64,000 nucleotides of DNA from the NCBI RefSeq assembly GCF_014697355.1, contig NZ_JACJRQ010000001.1, forward strand, positions 648,124-712,123. The letters run 5' to 3'. Positions 52,383-61,016 of this stretch are shown in pieces. Each line of letters begins with the position of its first letter. The stretch's first letter is position 1. A model generated the notes under the pieces. That model was not told the origin of the DNA. It worked only from the letters and a program-made list of their open reading frames with translations, and ran no database searches. Source of the stretch: Nostoc calcicola FACHB-3891. GTDB taxonomy: Bacteria; Cyanobacteriota; Cyanobacteriia; Cyanobacteriales; Nostocaceae. The translations under genes and the position numbers were made by a program.

Positions 52383-52427
52383 CTCCCTTCTCCTTCTCTG
52401 CGCCCTTGGCGTCTTGGCGGTTCGTTA
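52383..52427 (-). repeat. Dispersed GGCGTCTTGGCGG repeat between sufB and sufC
   Basis: TCCTTCTCTGCGCCCTTGGC then GTCTTGGCGGTTCG is a member of the CGCCTCTGCG repeat family also found within sufD. It lies in the 96-bp sufB-sufC gap and could place a structure before the sufC start. Confidence 0.65.
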
Positions 52428-52473
52428 TTCTTCCAGAGATGAACACCGAATCTGTGTTCATCTCTAGTTCCAT

Positions 52474-53913
52474 TTATCCAACACTGCCTTCCAACTTCAA
52501 ACTCAACAACTTATCAGCTTCCACAGCAAACTCCATAGGTAGCTGATTAAAAACATCCTTACAGAAGCCGCTAATCATCATCGAAATCGCGTCTTCTGAA
52601 GAAATACCCCGTTGAGCGAAGTAAAATAACTGATCTTCCCCAATCTTGGAAGTAGAAGCTTCATGTTCTACCTTTGCAGTATTATTTTGCACCTGGATAT
52701 AAGGGAAAGTATTGGCGTGGGCATTATCCCCAATCAGCATCGAATCACACTGAGAATAGTTTCTCGCCCCTTTCGCCGTCGGATTGACCTTCACCAAACC
52801 CCGATAACTGTTACTCGATTTACCTGCGGATATTCCCTTAGAAATAATTGTACTGCGGGTATTCTTACCAACGTGAATCATCTTTGTACCCGTATCAGCT
52901 TGCTGCATGTTATTCGTCAGCGCCACTGAGTAGAACTCACCCACAGAGTTATCACCCACCAACACACAGCTAGGATACTTCCAAGTAATTGCCGAACCTG
53001 TTTCTACTTGAGTCCAGGAAATCTTGGAATTTACGCCCTGACACAAACCGCGCTTGGTGACAAAGTTGTAAATACCGCCTTTACCGTTAGCATCCCCAGC
53101 GTACCAGTTTTGGACGGTGGAGTATTTAATTTCGGCGTTGTCTAGAGCAACGAGTTCCACCACAGCTGCGTGCAGCTGATTGCTGTCATACATTGGTGCG
53201 GTGCAACCTTCGAGGTAGGAAACGTAGCTACCTTCTTCGGCGACAATCAAAGTCCGCTCAAATTGTCCCGTGTCACCGGAGTTGATGCGGAAGTAGGTAG
53301 ACAGTTCCATCGGACATTTGACGCCTTTGGGAATGTACACAAAGGAACCATCGCTAAATACGGCGGCGTTGAGAGCAGCAAAATAGTTGTCAGCAATGGG
53401 AACGACGCTACCCAGGTATTTTTTAATTAGTTCTGGATGTTCCTGCAACGCTTCGGAAATCGAACAGAAAATAACGCCGTCTTTAGCTAACTTTTCTTTA
53501 AATGTAGTGGCAACAGAAACGCTATCGAAAATCGCGTCTACAGCAACATTTGCCAGTCGCTTTTGTTCGGATAGGGGAATACCCAGCTTTTCAAAGGTTT
53601 CCAAGAGAGTTGGATCGACTTCATCCAAGCTATTGAGTTTTTCTTTCTTGCGTTTCGGTGCTGAGTAATAAATGATATCTTGATAATTAATTGGTGGATA
53701 CTTGACATTAGGCCAAGTTGGTTCTGTCATTTTTTGCCACTGGCGATAAGCCTTCAGGCGAAAGTCCAACATGAACTGTGGCTCGTTCTTCTTCGCCGAA
53801 ATTAAGCGGACAACATCCTCATCCAATCCGCGAGGAATAGTGTCCGCCTCAATGTCGGTAACAAAGCCGTACTTGTAAGGTTGGTTGACTAAGGTTTTGA
53901 CAGTGGCACTCAT
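52474..53913 (-). CDS. sufB: Fe-S cluster assembly protein SufB
   Basis: A 479-residue scaffold, the first gene of the operon. Characteristic sequences are [20 protein letters not shown] at the start, [20 protein letters not shown] in the centre and [20 protein letters not shown] near the end. The conserved Cys in EGCTAP and a further Cys in [10 protein letters not shown] take part in sulfur/cluster transfer. Length is as in other cyanobacteria. Its promoter lies in the sufB-sufR region and contains two SufR operators. ATG 53913 is used. Confidence 0.96.
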   Translation of the reverse strand: MSATVKTLVNQPYKYGFVTDIEADTIPRGLDEDVVRLISAKKNEPQFMLDFRLKAYRQWQKMTEPTWPNVKYPPINYQDIIYYSAPKRKKEKLNSLDEVDPTLLETFEKLGIPLSEQKRLANVAVDAIFDSVSVATTFKEKLAKDGVIFCSISEALQEHPELIKKYLGSVVPIADNYFAALNAAVFSDGSFVYIPKGVKCPMELSTYFRINSGDTGQFERTLIVAEEGSYVSYLEGCTAPMYDSNQLHAAVVELVALDNAEIKYSTVQNWYAGDANGKGGIYNFVTKRGLCQGVNSKISWTQVETGSAITWKYPSCVLVGDNSVGEFYSVALTNNMQQADTGTKMIHVGKNTRSTIISKGISAGKSSNSYRGLVKVNPTAKGARNYSQCDSMLIGDNAHANTFPYIQVQNNTAKVEHEASTSKIGEDQLFYFAQRGISSEDAISMMISGFCKDVFNQLPMEFAVEADKLLSLKLEGSVG

Positions 53914-54038
53914 CGGTAGTAATCTCTTGTGTTCGGTTAAATCTCTCTAAGGATGGGAGACAAGCTATTCTGTTGCCGATTCCCACCTCGCATTACGGAA
54001 TGGTTACACGGCTGCTAGAATGGTGGTGGGGAGTAAAA

Positions 54039-54052
54039 CAACAGCTATGTTG
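54039..54052. promoter_or_regulatory. SufR operator 1 (CAAC-N6-GTTG)
   Basis: CAACAGCTATGTTG fits the SufR-binding consensus CAAC-N6-GTTG known from Synechocystis. It lies between sufB and sufR, 126 bp before the sufB start and about 105 bp before the sufR start. Confidence 0.8.
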
Positions 54053-54083
54053 TTTAATGTATCTCCATTTTACGCTAAATTAA

Positions 54084-54097
54084 CAACAACAATGTTG
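54084..54097. promoter_or_regulatory. SufR operator 2 (CAAC-N6-GTTG)
   Basis: CAACAACAATGTTG is a second consensus site, 31 bp after operator 1. Having two sites fits the two-site control described for sufR-sufBCDS in cyanobacteria. It is identical in all 14 bases to the site upstream of accC (34267-34280). Confidence 0.85.
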
Positions 54098-54156
54098 TCA
54101 AAGTCAATTTTTCAGAGAAATTTTTGGGACGTTCCCGCAGCGTCTCACACGAGAAG

Positions 54157-54840
54157 ATGGCGACTATCCACCAGTCCTCAACCAAGCAAGAAATCCTAGA
54201 ATATCTGCACAAGCACCAAAAAGCAACGGCTATTGAGCTTGCTGAAGTTTTAGATGTGAGCAAGCAAGCGATTCGTCGCCACCTCAAAGATTTGGAGACG
54301 GAGGAGCTAGTTTTGTTTTCGACATCATCAGATCAAGCCGGAATGGGGCGTCCCCAGCATGTTTATCAACTGAGTCGTCAGGGACGCGATCGCTTGCACC
54401 GCACAATCAGCGATCGCTTTGGTGATGCCAGCGGCAATTTTGCTGTTTCGCTGCTCGATACTTTAGCAGAAACCGTGGGACACGACCAATTCAAATCCAT
54501 ATTACAGAAGCAGTGGGAGCGTAAAGCTCATGAATATTGCGATCGCGTGGGTAGCGGTTCACTGCGAGAACGTGTAGCCAACCTAGTAGAGTTGAGAAAA
54601 GCTGAAGGCTTTATGGCCGAGTATCACCCTGTTGATGTCAATGACTCCTCCAGAGGCGAAAGCTTTATATTTATAGAGCATAACTGCGCCATTTCCAACG
54701 TTGCTGAATCTTTCCCCACGATTTGTGGTCATGAATTAGAAATGTTTGCCGCTATCTTGCCAGATTGTATCGTAGAACGCACCCACTGGATTATTAACGG
54801 CGAACACCGTTGTGGTTATTTGGTGCAACCTCGTCATTAG
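54157..54840 (+). CDS. sufR: SufR, Fe-S-binding transcriptional repressor of suf genes
   Basis: A 227-residue repressor divergent from sufBCDS. The N-terminal DeoR/MarR-like winged helix (about 1-80) reads TKQEILEYLHKHQKATAIEL then AEVLDVSKQAIRRHLKDLE. The C-terminal part carries four Cys (HNCAISN, TICGHEL, PDCIVER, HRCGYL), of which three bind the [4Fe-4S] cluster. With cluster, SufR represses suf; under iron or oxidative stress it loses the cluster and derepresses. I chose ATG 54157 (MATIHQSSTKQ); the longer frame (MGRSRSVSHEK) has no homology. The gene overlaps no neighbour. Confidence 0.95.
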   Translation: MATIHQSSTKQEILEYLHKHQKATAIELAEVLDVSKQAIRRHLKDLETEELVLFSTSSDQAGMGRPQHVYQLSRQGRDRLHRTISDRFGDASGNFAVSLLDTLAETVGHDQFKSILQKQWERKAHEYCDRVGSGSLRERVANLVELRKAEGFMAEYHPVDVNDSSRGESFIFIEHNCAISNVAESFPTICGHELEMFAAILPDCIVERTHWIINGEHRCGYLVQPRH

Positions 54841-54872
54841 TCATTAGTCATTTGTCATTAGTCATTAGTCAT
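54836..54872. repeat. CATTAGT/CATTTGT heptamers after sufR
   Basis: CATTAGTCATTAGTCATTTG then TCATTAGTCATTAG heptamers follow the sufR stop. The same family is at 33718-33735. They fall between sufR and the next gene on the same strand. Confidence 0.75.
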
Positions 54873-54926
54873 TTGTGAAAACCAATGCCCCATGCCCAAT
54901 AATCAACTAAATTGCAGACAGTATTT

Positions 54927-55187
54927 ATGGATGTAGCACCACAGCAACCCTCAACCCAATTTTTAACGTTGGAAGAGTCAGCACAAGTAGATGCGGCTTT
55001 GTTGTCTTCCCCAGAAAAGTTTTTAACAAGATTGACAATTTCATCACTTAAACTTTTAAAATATATTGCTCAAGACTACGGTGTTGCTATTGAAGATTTG
55101 ACGACACAACAAGTAATTGCCTGGTTTGAAAAAGATGGCAAAATTCGACGTGAGCAGGGAATTGAAGCTTCATATCTGAAATGGTGA
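54927..55187 (+). CDS. Conserved small protein, unknown function
   Basis: An 86-residue protein starting MDVAPQQPSTQFLTLEESAQ, continuing to ALLSSPEKFLTRLTISSLKL and ending in IRREQGIEASYLKW. It is mostly helical, without membrane segments. I do not recognise a named family, but the regular codon use and its place downstream of sufR in the same orientation make it a likely gene. ATG 54927 is used, since an upstream TTG gives five residues without support. Confidence 0.6.
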   Translation: MDVAPQQPSTQFLTLEESAQVDAALLSSPEKFLTRLTISSLKLLKYIAQDYGVAIEDLTTQQVIAWFEKDGKIRREQGIEASYLKW

Positions 55188-55242
55188 TTTGTAGTCATAA
55201 AGTTTAGATTCATTTAGTTCTAAAAAATAACGACACCGAATA

Positions 55243-55505
55243 TACAGCGTATTTCAGGTAAATGAGGTATGCGGGTAGGGGCACGGCACTGCCGTGCCCT
55301 TAGAGGTTGTTTGAAAAGTCCTCTTCTCGGTACCAAAACGTTCTAGATCCCCCTAAATCCCCCTTAAAAAGGGGGACTTTAATTCCGGTTCCCCCCTTTT
55401 TAAGGGGGGTTAGAGGGGATCAACAGGTGCCTAAAATCACAGCTAACTACTTTTCAAACAACCTCTTACAATTATCTGTACCTCACAAACTTGCAATCTG
55501 CTGTA
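55243..55505. repeat. 97-bp dispersed repeat, copy occupied by an element
   Basis: Same sequence as 47234-47330: starts TACAGCGTATTTCAG, ends AATCTGCTGTA. It is split after GCCCTTA by 163 bp plus a duplicated TTA. The outer halves sum to 97 bp. Confidence 0.85.
55303..55465. mobile_element. 163-bp miniature inverted-repeat element with TTA target duplication
   Basis: Perfect 17-bp inverted ends GAGGTTGTTTGAAAAGT (55303-55319) and its complement (55449-55465), flanked by TTA (55300-55302 and 55466-55468). The inside has GATCCCCCTAAATCCCCC and its fold-back. The unoccupied site is seen at 47234-47330. Related: 21421-21802, with parts at 27807-27883 and 28341-28412. Confidence 0.9.
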
Positions 55506-55532
55506 GCATTTCTAGTTGTTGTGAGGTGCAAG

Positions 55533-55560
55533 GTAGGGGCGCATAGCTATGCGCCCCTAC
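55533..55560. repeat. 28-bp perfect palindrome (GTAGGGGCGCATAG arms)
   Basis: GTAGGGGCGCATAG is followed directly by its complement. A sister copy at 56999-57026 has GTAGGGGCGCACAG arms. The differing base is changed on both arms, so pairing is kept. Confidence 0.85.
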
Positions 55561-55797
55561 AAATTTCTGTACTTCATGTGGTTGTGAACCGCTATATCCC
55601 GCTTTCAAAAAGCAGAAATGTTTCTTGAAAGCGGGATATTAATAGATAAGATACAGCGGATTTTAAGTTGGTAAATTACACAAACTAAATTTCAAAGTCA
55701 GGGATAAAGCCTGTTTTAATTCCGACTCCTGAATTCTGAATTCTGAATTCTGCTGTATGTTGTTGATGGATGAGAAATTTCAAGGCGATGAGTCTAT

Positions 55798-56127
55798 CTA
55801 TTTATTCTTGTGACTCTGCCGCCCTGCTTTGGCATGTTGTTCTGGTGTGCCCCCTTGGGTTCCGTTTTCTTCAGTATCGGCATCCTCGCTATCTTGATTA
55901 CGATTACCCTTGTGGGAACTCTTGCCACCCTCACGGCCGATTTCAGCCATGTGTTTTCTATCCTGACTTACAGCTTCACCACCTTTGTGTCCAGCTTCAC
56001 GAGCTTCTTCAGATGTAAACTCATGGGCGGTGCCCTTTTCATGGGCGGCTTGTCCCCCCTTGCTCGCTATTTCGCGTTGCTTGTCATCATCCATCGAAGC
56101 GAAACCACGTTTGCTTGTATCTGCCAT
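55798..56127 (-). CDS. KGG-domain stress protein (GsiB-like)
   Basis: A 109-residue hydrophilic protein with three KGG-type motifs: ASKGGQAAHEKGTAHEFTSE, AGHKGGEAVSQDRKHM and IGREGGKSSHKG. It is a late-embryogenesis-like, glycine-rich stress protein as in Bacillus GsiB, and typically desiccation- or salt-induced. AAGGAG lies 8 bases before the ATG. The acidic, Asp/Glu-rich C-terminal part is normal. The plus strand is open across it, but only by shadow. Confidence 0.85.
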   Translation of the reverse strand: MADTSKRGFASMDDDKQREIASKGGQAAHEKGTAHEFTSEEAREAGHKGGEAVSQDRKHMAEIGREGGKSSHKGNRNQDSEDADTEENGTQGGTPEQHAKAGRQSHKNK

Positions 56128-56380
56128 GATGGTACTCCTTGCATCTAATTAAAGCTTTTAATTTTTTCAGCCAGTCAAAACCTTAAATTCGGTTTATGAT
56201 TTCATCAGTTATTGACTGTCTTTATTTAGCTACTTCAATTATTTATATTCATTAATCTTTAGAAATAGATATTCAACTCTGTTCTTCAACTTGTGATATA
56301 CGACTAAAGTAGTTATTTACTATAAAAAATTATGTTATGTACGGATAAAATATTAAAAACTTCATTATGGTGACTTGATA

Positions 56381-56986
56381 ATGCATAGAATCAAAATTTT
56401 TGTATATAATTTCATCGTTATATATTTGTTAATCGGGCTATTTATAATTAGTTGTAGTTCTGAATACAAGGGTAATCTTCCCATAAATTCCAGCAATAGC
56501 AGTCAATTACCGAAGGAAGTGAAAATTATGAAATTGGAAAGTAATGTTTTTAACGCTAATGATTTAATTCCCAATAAATATACCTGTGATGGTAAAGATA
56601 TTTCTCCGCCCCTGCTCTGGGATGAAATTCCAATAGGAACAGAAAGTATAGCATTGATTGTTGACGATCCTGATGCACCTGGACGAACTTTTGTTCATTG
56701 GGTTGTTTACGATATTCCAAATACAACTCACCAATTACCAGAGAATATTCCAACTGTCAAAACTTTACCCAATGGTGGAGTGCAGGGCAAAAATGATTTT
56801 GGCAAGTTTGGTTACGGTGGCCCGTGTCCACCCAGTGGAACTCATCGCTACTTTTTTAAACTTTTTGCTTTAGATAAAAGTTTAGGTTTGGCAGCAGGTG
56901 CTACCAAAAACCAAATTTTAGCAGCAATGGAAGGTCATGTTTTGGCAACAGCAGAATTAGTTGGAAAATACAAACGCCAGTCTTAA
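56381..56986 (+). CDS. YbhB/YbcL family Raf kinase inhibitor-like protein (PEBP)
   Basis: A 201-residue protein with an N-terminal signal ending in the lipobox FIISC (Cys about residue 26), so a secreted lipoprotein. The PEBP fold is shown by FNANDLIPNKYTCDGKDISP, SIALIVDDPDAPGRTFVHWV and the GYGGPCPPSGTHRYFFKLFA ligand-binding segment. YbhB/YbcL proteins are phosphatidylethanolamine-binding-like, with unknown physiology in cyanobacteria. ATG 56381 is used, not the TTG six bases earlier. A perfect palindrome starts 12 bases after the stop. Confidence 0.88.
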   Translation: MHRIKIFVYNFIVIYLLIGLFIISCSSEYKGNLPINSSNSSQLPKEVKIMKLESNVFNANDLIPNKYTCDGKDISPPLLWDEIPIGTESIALIVDDPDAPGRTFVHWVVYDIPNTTHQLPENIPTVKTLPNGGVQGKNDFGKFGYGGPCPPSGTHRYFFKLFALDKSLGLAAGATKNQILAAMEGHVLATAELVGKYKRQS

Positions 56987-56998
56987 ATAAACAAAAAG

Positions 56999-57026
56999 GT
57001 AGGGGCGCACAGCTGTGCGCCCCTAC
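56999..57026. terminator. 28-bp perfect palindrome downstream of the PEBP gene
   Basis: GTAGGGGCGCACAG followed by its complement. It sits 12 bases past the PEBP stop and 75 bases before the end of the convergent gene at 57101, so it could serve as a two-way terminator. A copy at 55533-55560 shows it is also a dispersed repeat. Confidence 0.55.
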
Positions 57027-57100
57027 AGAAGATTATGGTTCAAATAATAGATGAAAAAGGCTGCAATGTCATTTAATTTTTCAGACAGACAATTAAATTT

Positions 57101-57736
57101 TTAAGGATTGTAATTGCTAGTTCGAGGAGCATGAACTCCAGTAACAGCTCCCATCAGTGCAGCAGCTAAACCCAACAATGAACCAAATACAAACCACCAT
57201 AAAGCTTTTGAAGTTGCAGCAGCAATTTGACGGGCTTCTTCGGCAGTTACATTCGGTACGTTTCGCGGCACTGGAGTACCTGATTGTTGTGCTTGATTGA
57301 TAACTTGCCCAGCATTAGAAGCAGCAATACCAAAAGCACCGGATACTCCGCTTGCTAATAACCAAGAGCTAATTGCTAGAGTAGTAGCCCAAAAAATTGC
57401 ACCGTTAAGTAATGCTGTATTGCGATTCATGGGGCCGCTGGCGCGAGTTGTTACCCAACCACCTACGAATAAAGATATTAACAAACCAATGGTTGACCAA
57501 AATCCCACATTACCTGCAATATCTGGTGTAATTGATCTGGGCGCTCCCGATCTTGCAATACTGGTTGCTCCAATTGCTCCAAACAAAGCACTCAAAATAA
57601 GTTGAGTAGCTAAAGCAACTAATACACCAGAAATTATTGGACCCCAGCGAACGCGATCGTGATATTCAGTTACTCTACCAACTACTGTAGACTCAGGGGG
57701 AATAACATCATCACCTACTCGATTTACGTATGCCAT
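57101..57736 (-). CDS. Membrane protein of unknown function (glycine-zipper-like helices)
   Basis: A 211-residue protein with a charged N-terminus (about 1-30) and four hydrophobic segments: WGPIISGVLVALATQLILSA, FWSTIGLLISLFVGGWVTT, LLNGAIFWATTLAISSWLLA and ALWWFVFGSLLGLAAALMGA. The first helix and small-residue pattern resemble a conserved family of bacterial membrane proteins with an RWG-x-x-SG motif, often found in stress clusters. I do not assign a name. It is convergent with the PEBP gene and lies in a cluster of small stress-type genes. Confidence 0.7.
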   Translation of the reverse strand: MAYVNRVGDDVIPPESTVVGRVTEYHDRVRWGPIISGVLVALATQLILSALFGAIGATSIARSGAPRSITPDIAGNVGFWSTIGLLISLFVGGWVTTRASGPMNRNTALLNGAIFWATTLAISSWLLASGVSGAFGIAASNAGQVINQAQQSGTPVPRNVPNVTAEEARQIAAATSKALWWFVFGSLLGLAAALMGAVTGVHAPRTSNYNP

Positions 57737-58212
57737 AGTCTATTTTCTCGCTTGCTAATTCAGCAAAGTTATTTTGTCTCAGATATATATAGCTATCCTT
57801 ATGATTAGAATTAAATTGCTAATTATGTATTTTAATATCTATCAATAGAAATAAATATTCTCTCTATCTTCAGCGGGAATCAATTGTTAATTTTCCAACT
57901 TGGGATTTGTTAAGATAATTTATGATGAAATTTTAATATATTAATATTTATTAATGGATTTTAAATTTTATAATTATCAACTAAGATGCTTGGATTAAGG
58001 ATTAATGGTGTCGATAATTGGTCTGGAGAAGACGCGATTTATCGCGTCTCTACATGAGGGTTTTGTTGCTCTATCTGAACTGTATTGAATTATAAACAGA
58101 ATTGAAAAACAAGATCCCCGACTTCTTAGACAAGTCGGGGATCTTGTTTTTCACGAATTCATAATTGTGGCTACCTTTTATTAATCTTTTGTGGAATACA
58201 TACAAGTTAGAG
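57737..58212. other. Intergenic region with two hairpins
   Basis: 476 bases, AT-rich, without a gene. It contains the AAGACGCGATTTATCGCGTC then TCTAC hairpin (58029-58053) of the dispersed family, and the terminator at 58105-58152. The promoter of the membrane-protein gene starting at 57736 should lie in the first part. Confidence 0.5.
58105..58152. terminator. Strong bidirectional intrinsic terminator
   Basis: AAAAACAAGATCCCCGACTT (58105-58124) pairs perfectly over 20 bp with its complement (58132-58151) around CTTAGAC, with T-runs on both strands. It lies about 60 bases past the YbjQ-family gene stop on the minus strand. Confidence 0.85.
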
Positions 58213-58539
58213 TTAACGTATTCTCACAGCAGTACCTGTGGCAGTAATCAGCATTAAAACTCCTGATTGGTCAACATTGATTGTGCCAGTATCAATTTCA
58301 ATTCCGATTACAGCGTTTGCTCCTAAACGTTGTGCTCGTTGTTCTAATTCATCTAGTGCTTTGCGTTGACCCTGTTCAAATAAACGTTCGTAACTGCCAG
58401 TGCGTCCACCAACAATATCCCGAATCCCGGCTATAAAATCTCGCAAAAAATTGCTACCATAGACGACTTCTGCTGTCACAATACCCAGATATGATTCGAT
58501 AACGGCTCCTTGAATCACATCAGTGGTAGTTATAATCAT
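58213..58539 (-). CDS. YbjQ family (UPF0145) protein
   Basis: A 108-residue protein that is one complete YbjQ domain. Conserved features are MIITTTDVIQGAVIESYLGI, the GxxxEVVYG strand, RALDELEQRAQRLGANAVIG and the C-terminal MLITATGTAVRI. The family forms pentamers and is annotated as potential heavy-metal-binding; the function is unproved. It is transcribed alone, with the strong terminator at 58105. Confidence 0.9.
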   Translation of the reverse strand: MIITTTDVIQGAVIESYLGIVTAEVVYGSNFLRDFIAGIRDIVGGRTGSYERLFEQGQRKALDELEQRAQRLGANAVIGIEIDTGTINVDQSGVLMLITATGTAVRIR

Positions 58540-59226
58540 AAATTAGCCTCATGAATATTATATATGTTGATATTTATGAAGTAGATGGACATAACATAAT
58601 TAAACTAGCGATTACAAGTAATTTATACCTAGACAATTAGCTTGTGTTGTAGAGAGGTTTGATCAATACACCTCACGCAATTAAAAAAAGCGATCGCCAT
58701 TCTACTAAGAGAGTATTGTCTAACTACAAACAGCAATTTCCGGAACATTTTGCTTGTTGCATCGATCTTATCGCGTAATGACCAAAAAAGGATGTAAACG
58801 CCTGGATATTAGTTTACTAAAGTTAGTATTAAGGAATAAAGATTTGAGAAAATTGGATACACCTCAGTAAGTTATTAAATAAAATAACAAGCGGGTATGA
58901 ATGTTCAACTGTCTCTAATATTGCTGCATCGCCTATTGATGATTAACTCAAATATTTGTTAGTTTTTTAACTAATACGTATAAGCACTGAGAAAAAGTGT
59001 TATTTTTTCCGTTTTACAGATTGATCTGTAGAATAATTGCCTTTGCTCATTGAGAGCTGACACTCCACTATTCAGTAAAAACTCTGTTACATACTCATGA
59101 TTATGAAGGAAAGAGTAAATGAACTATTAACATCTTAATGAATGCGAAAAAATACAGTTTTCAAAAGTCCACATTTTTGTTTTAATGTACAAGAAAAAAG
59201 TCCTCTAAAATTTCAGGAAATTTACT
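58540..59226. other. Intergenic region, divergent promoters
   Basis: 687 bases separate the YbjQ gene and the TPR gene, both reading outward. It is AT-rich with a HIP1-type site (58690), and no hairpin or repeat stands out. It may hold a long leader or an RNA that I cannot identify. Confidence 0.45.
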
Positions 59227-59907
59227 GTGTACAAGCCTACATCATTTGTGTTTAGTGTGGTGTTACTAGGATGTTTTGCCTTTACAATGCCTGCACCGAC
59301 TCAGGCTCAGGTGTTAATGGCACAAACTAAAAACCCAGAGTTAAAGCAACTGCTAGAGGAAGGACGGAGGTTAGTAGACGCTGGTGATTATGGAGGTGCG
59401 ATCGCAGTTTATCAACAAGCAGCTAGCCTAGATCCCAAGAATGCTAAGATTCATTCTGGTATTGGCTACTTATACGCTCAACAAGGAAATTATCAAGCGG
59501 CATTAACGGCTTATCGTAAAGCGATCGCTATCAACCCTAACAATAGTGATTTTTATTACGCTGTCGGTTACATCAAAGCCAACTTGGGAGACACCGCTGG
59601 CGCCAAAGAAGGTTACCGTCGTGCCATACAACTGAACCGTAACAATGTTAACGCCTACTTAGGCTTAGCTGTCACCCAATCTCGTCTAGGAGATTATAGT
59701 GCAGCTGGCTGGGCATACGAACAAGCACTGAGCTTAGATAAAAATAACGCCCAAACTTATGAATTGATGGGTTCCATGTATAAACAGCGACGGCAAGCCA
59801 AACAAGCTAACACCGCCCTTCAAAAAGCCCGTGACTTGTATAAACGGCGCAATGACTTAGATGGCGTAGACAGAGTAGAAGCCATGCTGCGACAGTTAGG
59901 GGGATGA
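59227..59907 (+). CDS. Secreted TPR protein
   Basis: A 226-residue protein with a signal peptide (VFSVVLLGCFAFTMPAPTQA, a possible lipobox in LLGC), then five TPR units: GDYGGAIAVYQQAASLDPKN, GNYQAALTAYRKAIAINPNN, GDTAGAKEGYRRAIQLNRNN, GDYSAAGWAYEQALSLDKNN and a final QAKQANTALQKARDL. It probably scaffolds an envelope or thylakoid complex. GTG 59227 is used; an internal ATG is less likely because the signal would be lost. It converges with the ABC-ATPase gene, 2 bases between stops. Confidence 0.82.
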   Translation: MYKPTSFVFSVVLLGCFAFTMPAPTQAQVLMAQTKNPELKQLLEEGRRLVDAGDYGGAIAVYQQAASLDPKNAKIHSGIGYLYAQQGNYQAALTAYRKAIAINPNNSDFYYAVGYIKANLGDTAGAKEGYRRAIQLNRNNVNAYLGLAVTQSRLGDYSAAGWAYEQALSLDKNNAQTYELMGSMYKQRRQAKQANTALQKARDLYKRRNDLDGVDRVEAMLRQLGG

Positions 59908-59909
59908 GA

Positions 59910-60812
59910 TTAATCTAACTGGCGTCCCGTTAATTCCACAAAAATATCTTCCAGGTTAGAGGGACGCACCATCATTCCGGTTTTATCGGGCTGTTCATTC
60001 AAGTAGATATTTGCTTCTTCCAATGAAGGGAAAAATAAATATTCCCAAGTTAGGGCGCTGTCACTTCCTACTTCAGATAAACCTAATTGCTTCATCACCA
60101 AGCCTTCACCGTGAGTAGAACGCAGTTGTTTTAGCGTTCCCAAAGAAATCAGCTTCCCGCCGTCCATAATACCGATGCGTCCTGGCTTGGTGGAACCGAA
60201 AGCATCGCACAAAAATTCGACCTCATCCATATAATGGGTCGTTAGTAGCATCGTCATTCCCTGCTTATTCAAATCCCGAATAATTTCCCAAAGGCGTCGC
60301 CTGGTTTGGGGGTCTAGTCCTACCGTTGGTTCATCCAAAAACAACATTTGCGGTTCGTGCAATAAAGCCCTCGCTATTTGTAACCGTCGTTTCATACCCC
60401 CAGACAGGGTTTTGACTAAATCATGACGTTTTTCTGTGAGTTCAACATATTCTAGCCATTGATTAATTAATTGTTGTCGCTGCGGGTTGCTAATGTGATG
60501 TAGCCTTCCATGCAGTTCCATATTTTCCCAAACAGTTAAATCGTTATCTACACTGACTTGCTGCAAGACTACGCCAATACTCTGTTTTGCCAACATTGGT
60601 TGGCTGACCACATCATATCCATTTACTTCTATCCGTCCTTGGGAGGGTTTGGTTAGTGTAGTCAGCATCCGAATTGTGGTAGATTTTCCCGCACCGTTGG
60701 GGCCAAGTAGAGCAAATATTTCCCCTGCTTCAATTTGGAATGACAGGTCATTGACTACAGGTACTTTGTTGTAAAACTTGTAGACGTTTTCTAAGAAGAC
60801 AGCAGCAGTCAT
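59910..60812 (-). CDS. ABC transporter ATP-binding protein (DrrA/daunorubicin-resistance type)
   Basis: A 300-residue ATPase. Walker A is LLGPNGAGKSTTIRML, the Q-loop VLQQVSVDND, the signature LSGGMKRRLQIARAL, Walker B MLFLDEPTVGLDPQ and the H-loop LLTTHYMDE. A C-terminal extension with PSNLEDIFVELTGRQLD is typical of DrrA-type exporters. The partner permease (DrrB-like ABC-2) is not adjacent within this window. The gene lies 2 bases from the TPR gene stop, convergent. Confidence 0.9.
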   Translation of the reverse strand: MTAAVFLENVYKFYNKVPVVNDLSFQIEAGEIFALLGPNGAGKSTTIRMLTTLTKPSQGRIEVNGYDVVSQPMLAKQSIGVVLQQVSVDNDLTVWENMELHGRLHHISNPQRQQLINQWLEYVELTEKRHDLVKTLSGGMKRRLQIARALLHEPQMLFLDEPTVGLDPQTRRRLWEIIRDLNKQGMTMLLTTHYMDEVEFLCDAFGSTKPGRIGIMDGGKLISLGTLKQLRSTHGEGLVMKQLGLSEVGSDSALTWEYLFFPSLEEANIYLNEQPDKTGMMVRPSNLEDIFVELTGRQLD

Positions 60813-61016
60813 GGTAATTTTGCCCCGATTAAAAATTTCAAATCACCCAGTTTTGACGATCGCAACTAGAATTCAGAATTAAAATAGGCTCTGTGCCTAG
60901 ATACCAGATATACAGCATTTTTCAGGTACATGAAGTACATCGGTTGGGGCATAATACCAATTCGCAATGGACTTCGCCTCCCTGCTTGCATAGGTGTGCA
61001 GACAAACGATCCTAAA
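60813..61016. other. Intergenic region upstream of the ABC ATPase gene
   Basis: 204 bases, with a partial copy (60911-60945: TACAGCATTTTTCAGGTACA) of the 97-bp element seen at 47234-47330. Otherwise nothing notable. Confidence 0.5.

Noticed and set aside
52378..52473. N-terminal extension of SufC
   Set aside because: The extra 32 residues are translated from a dispersed repeat and exceed the family length.
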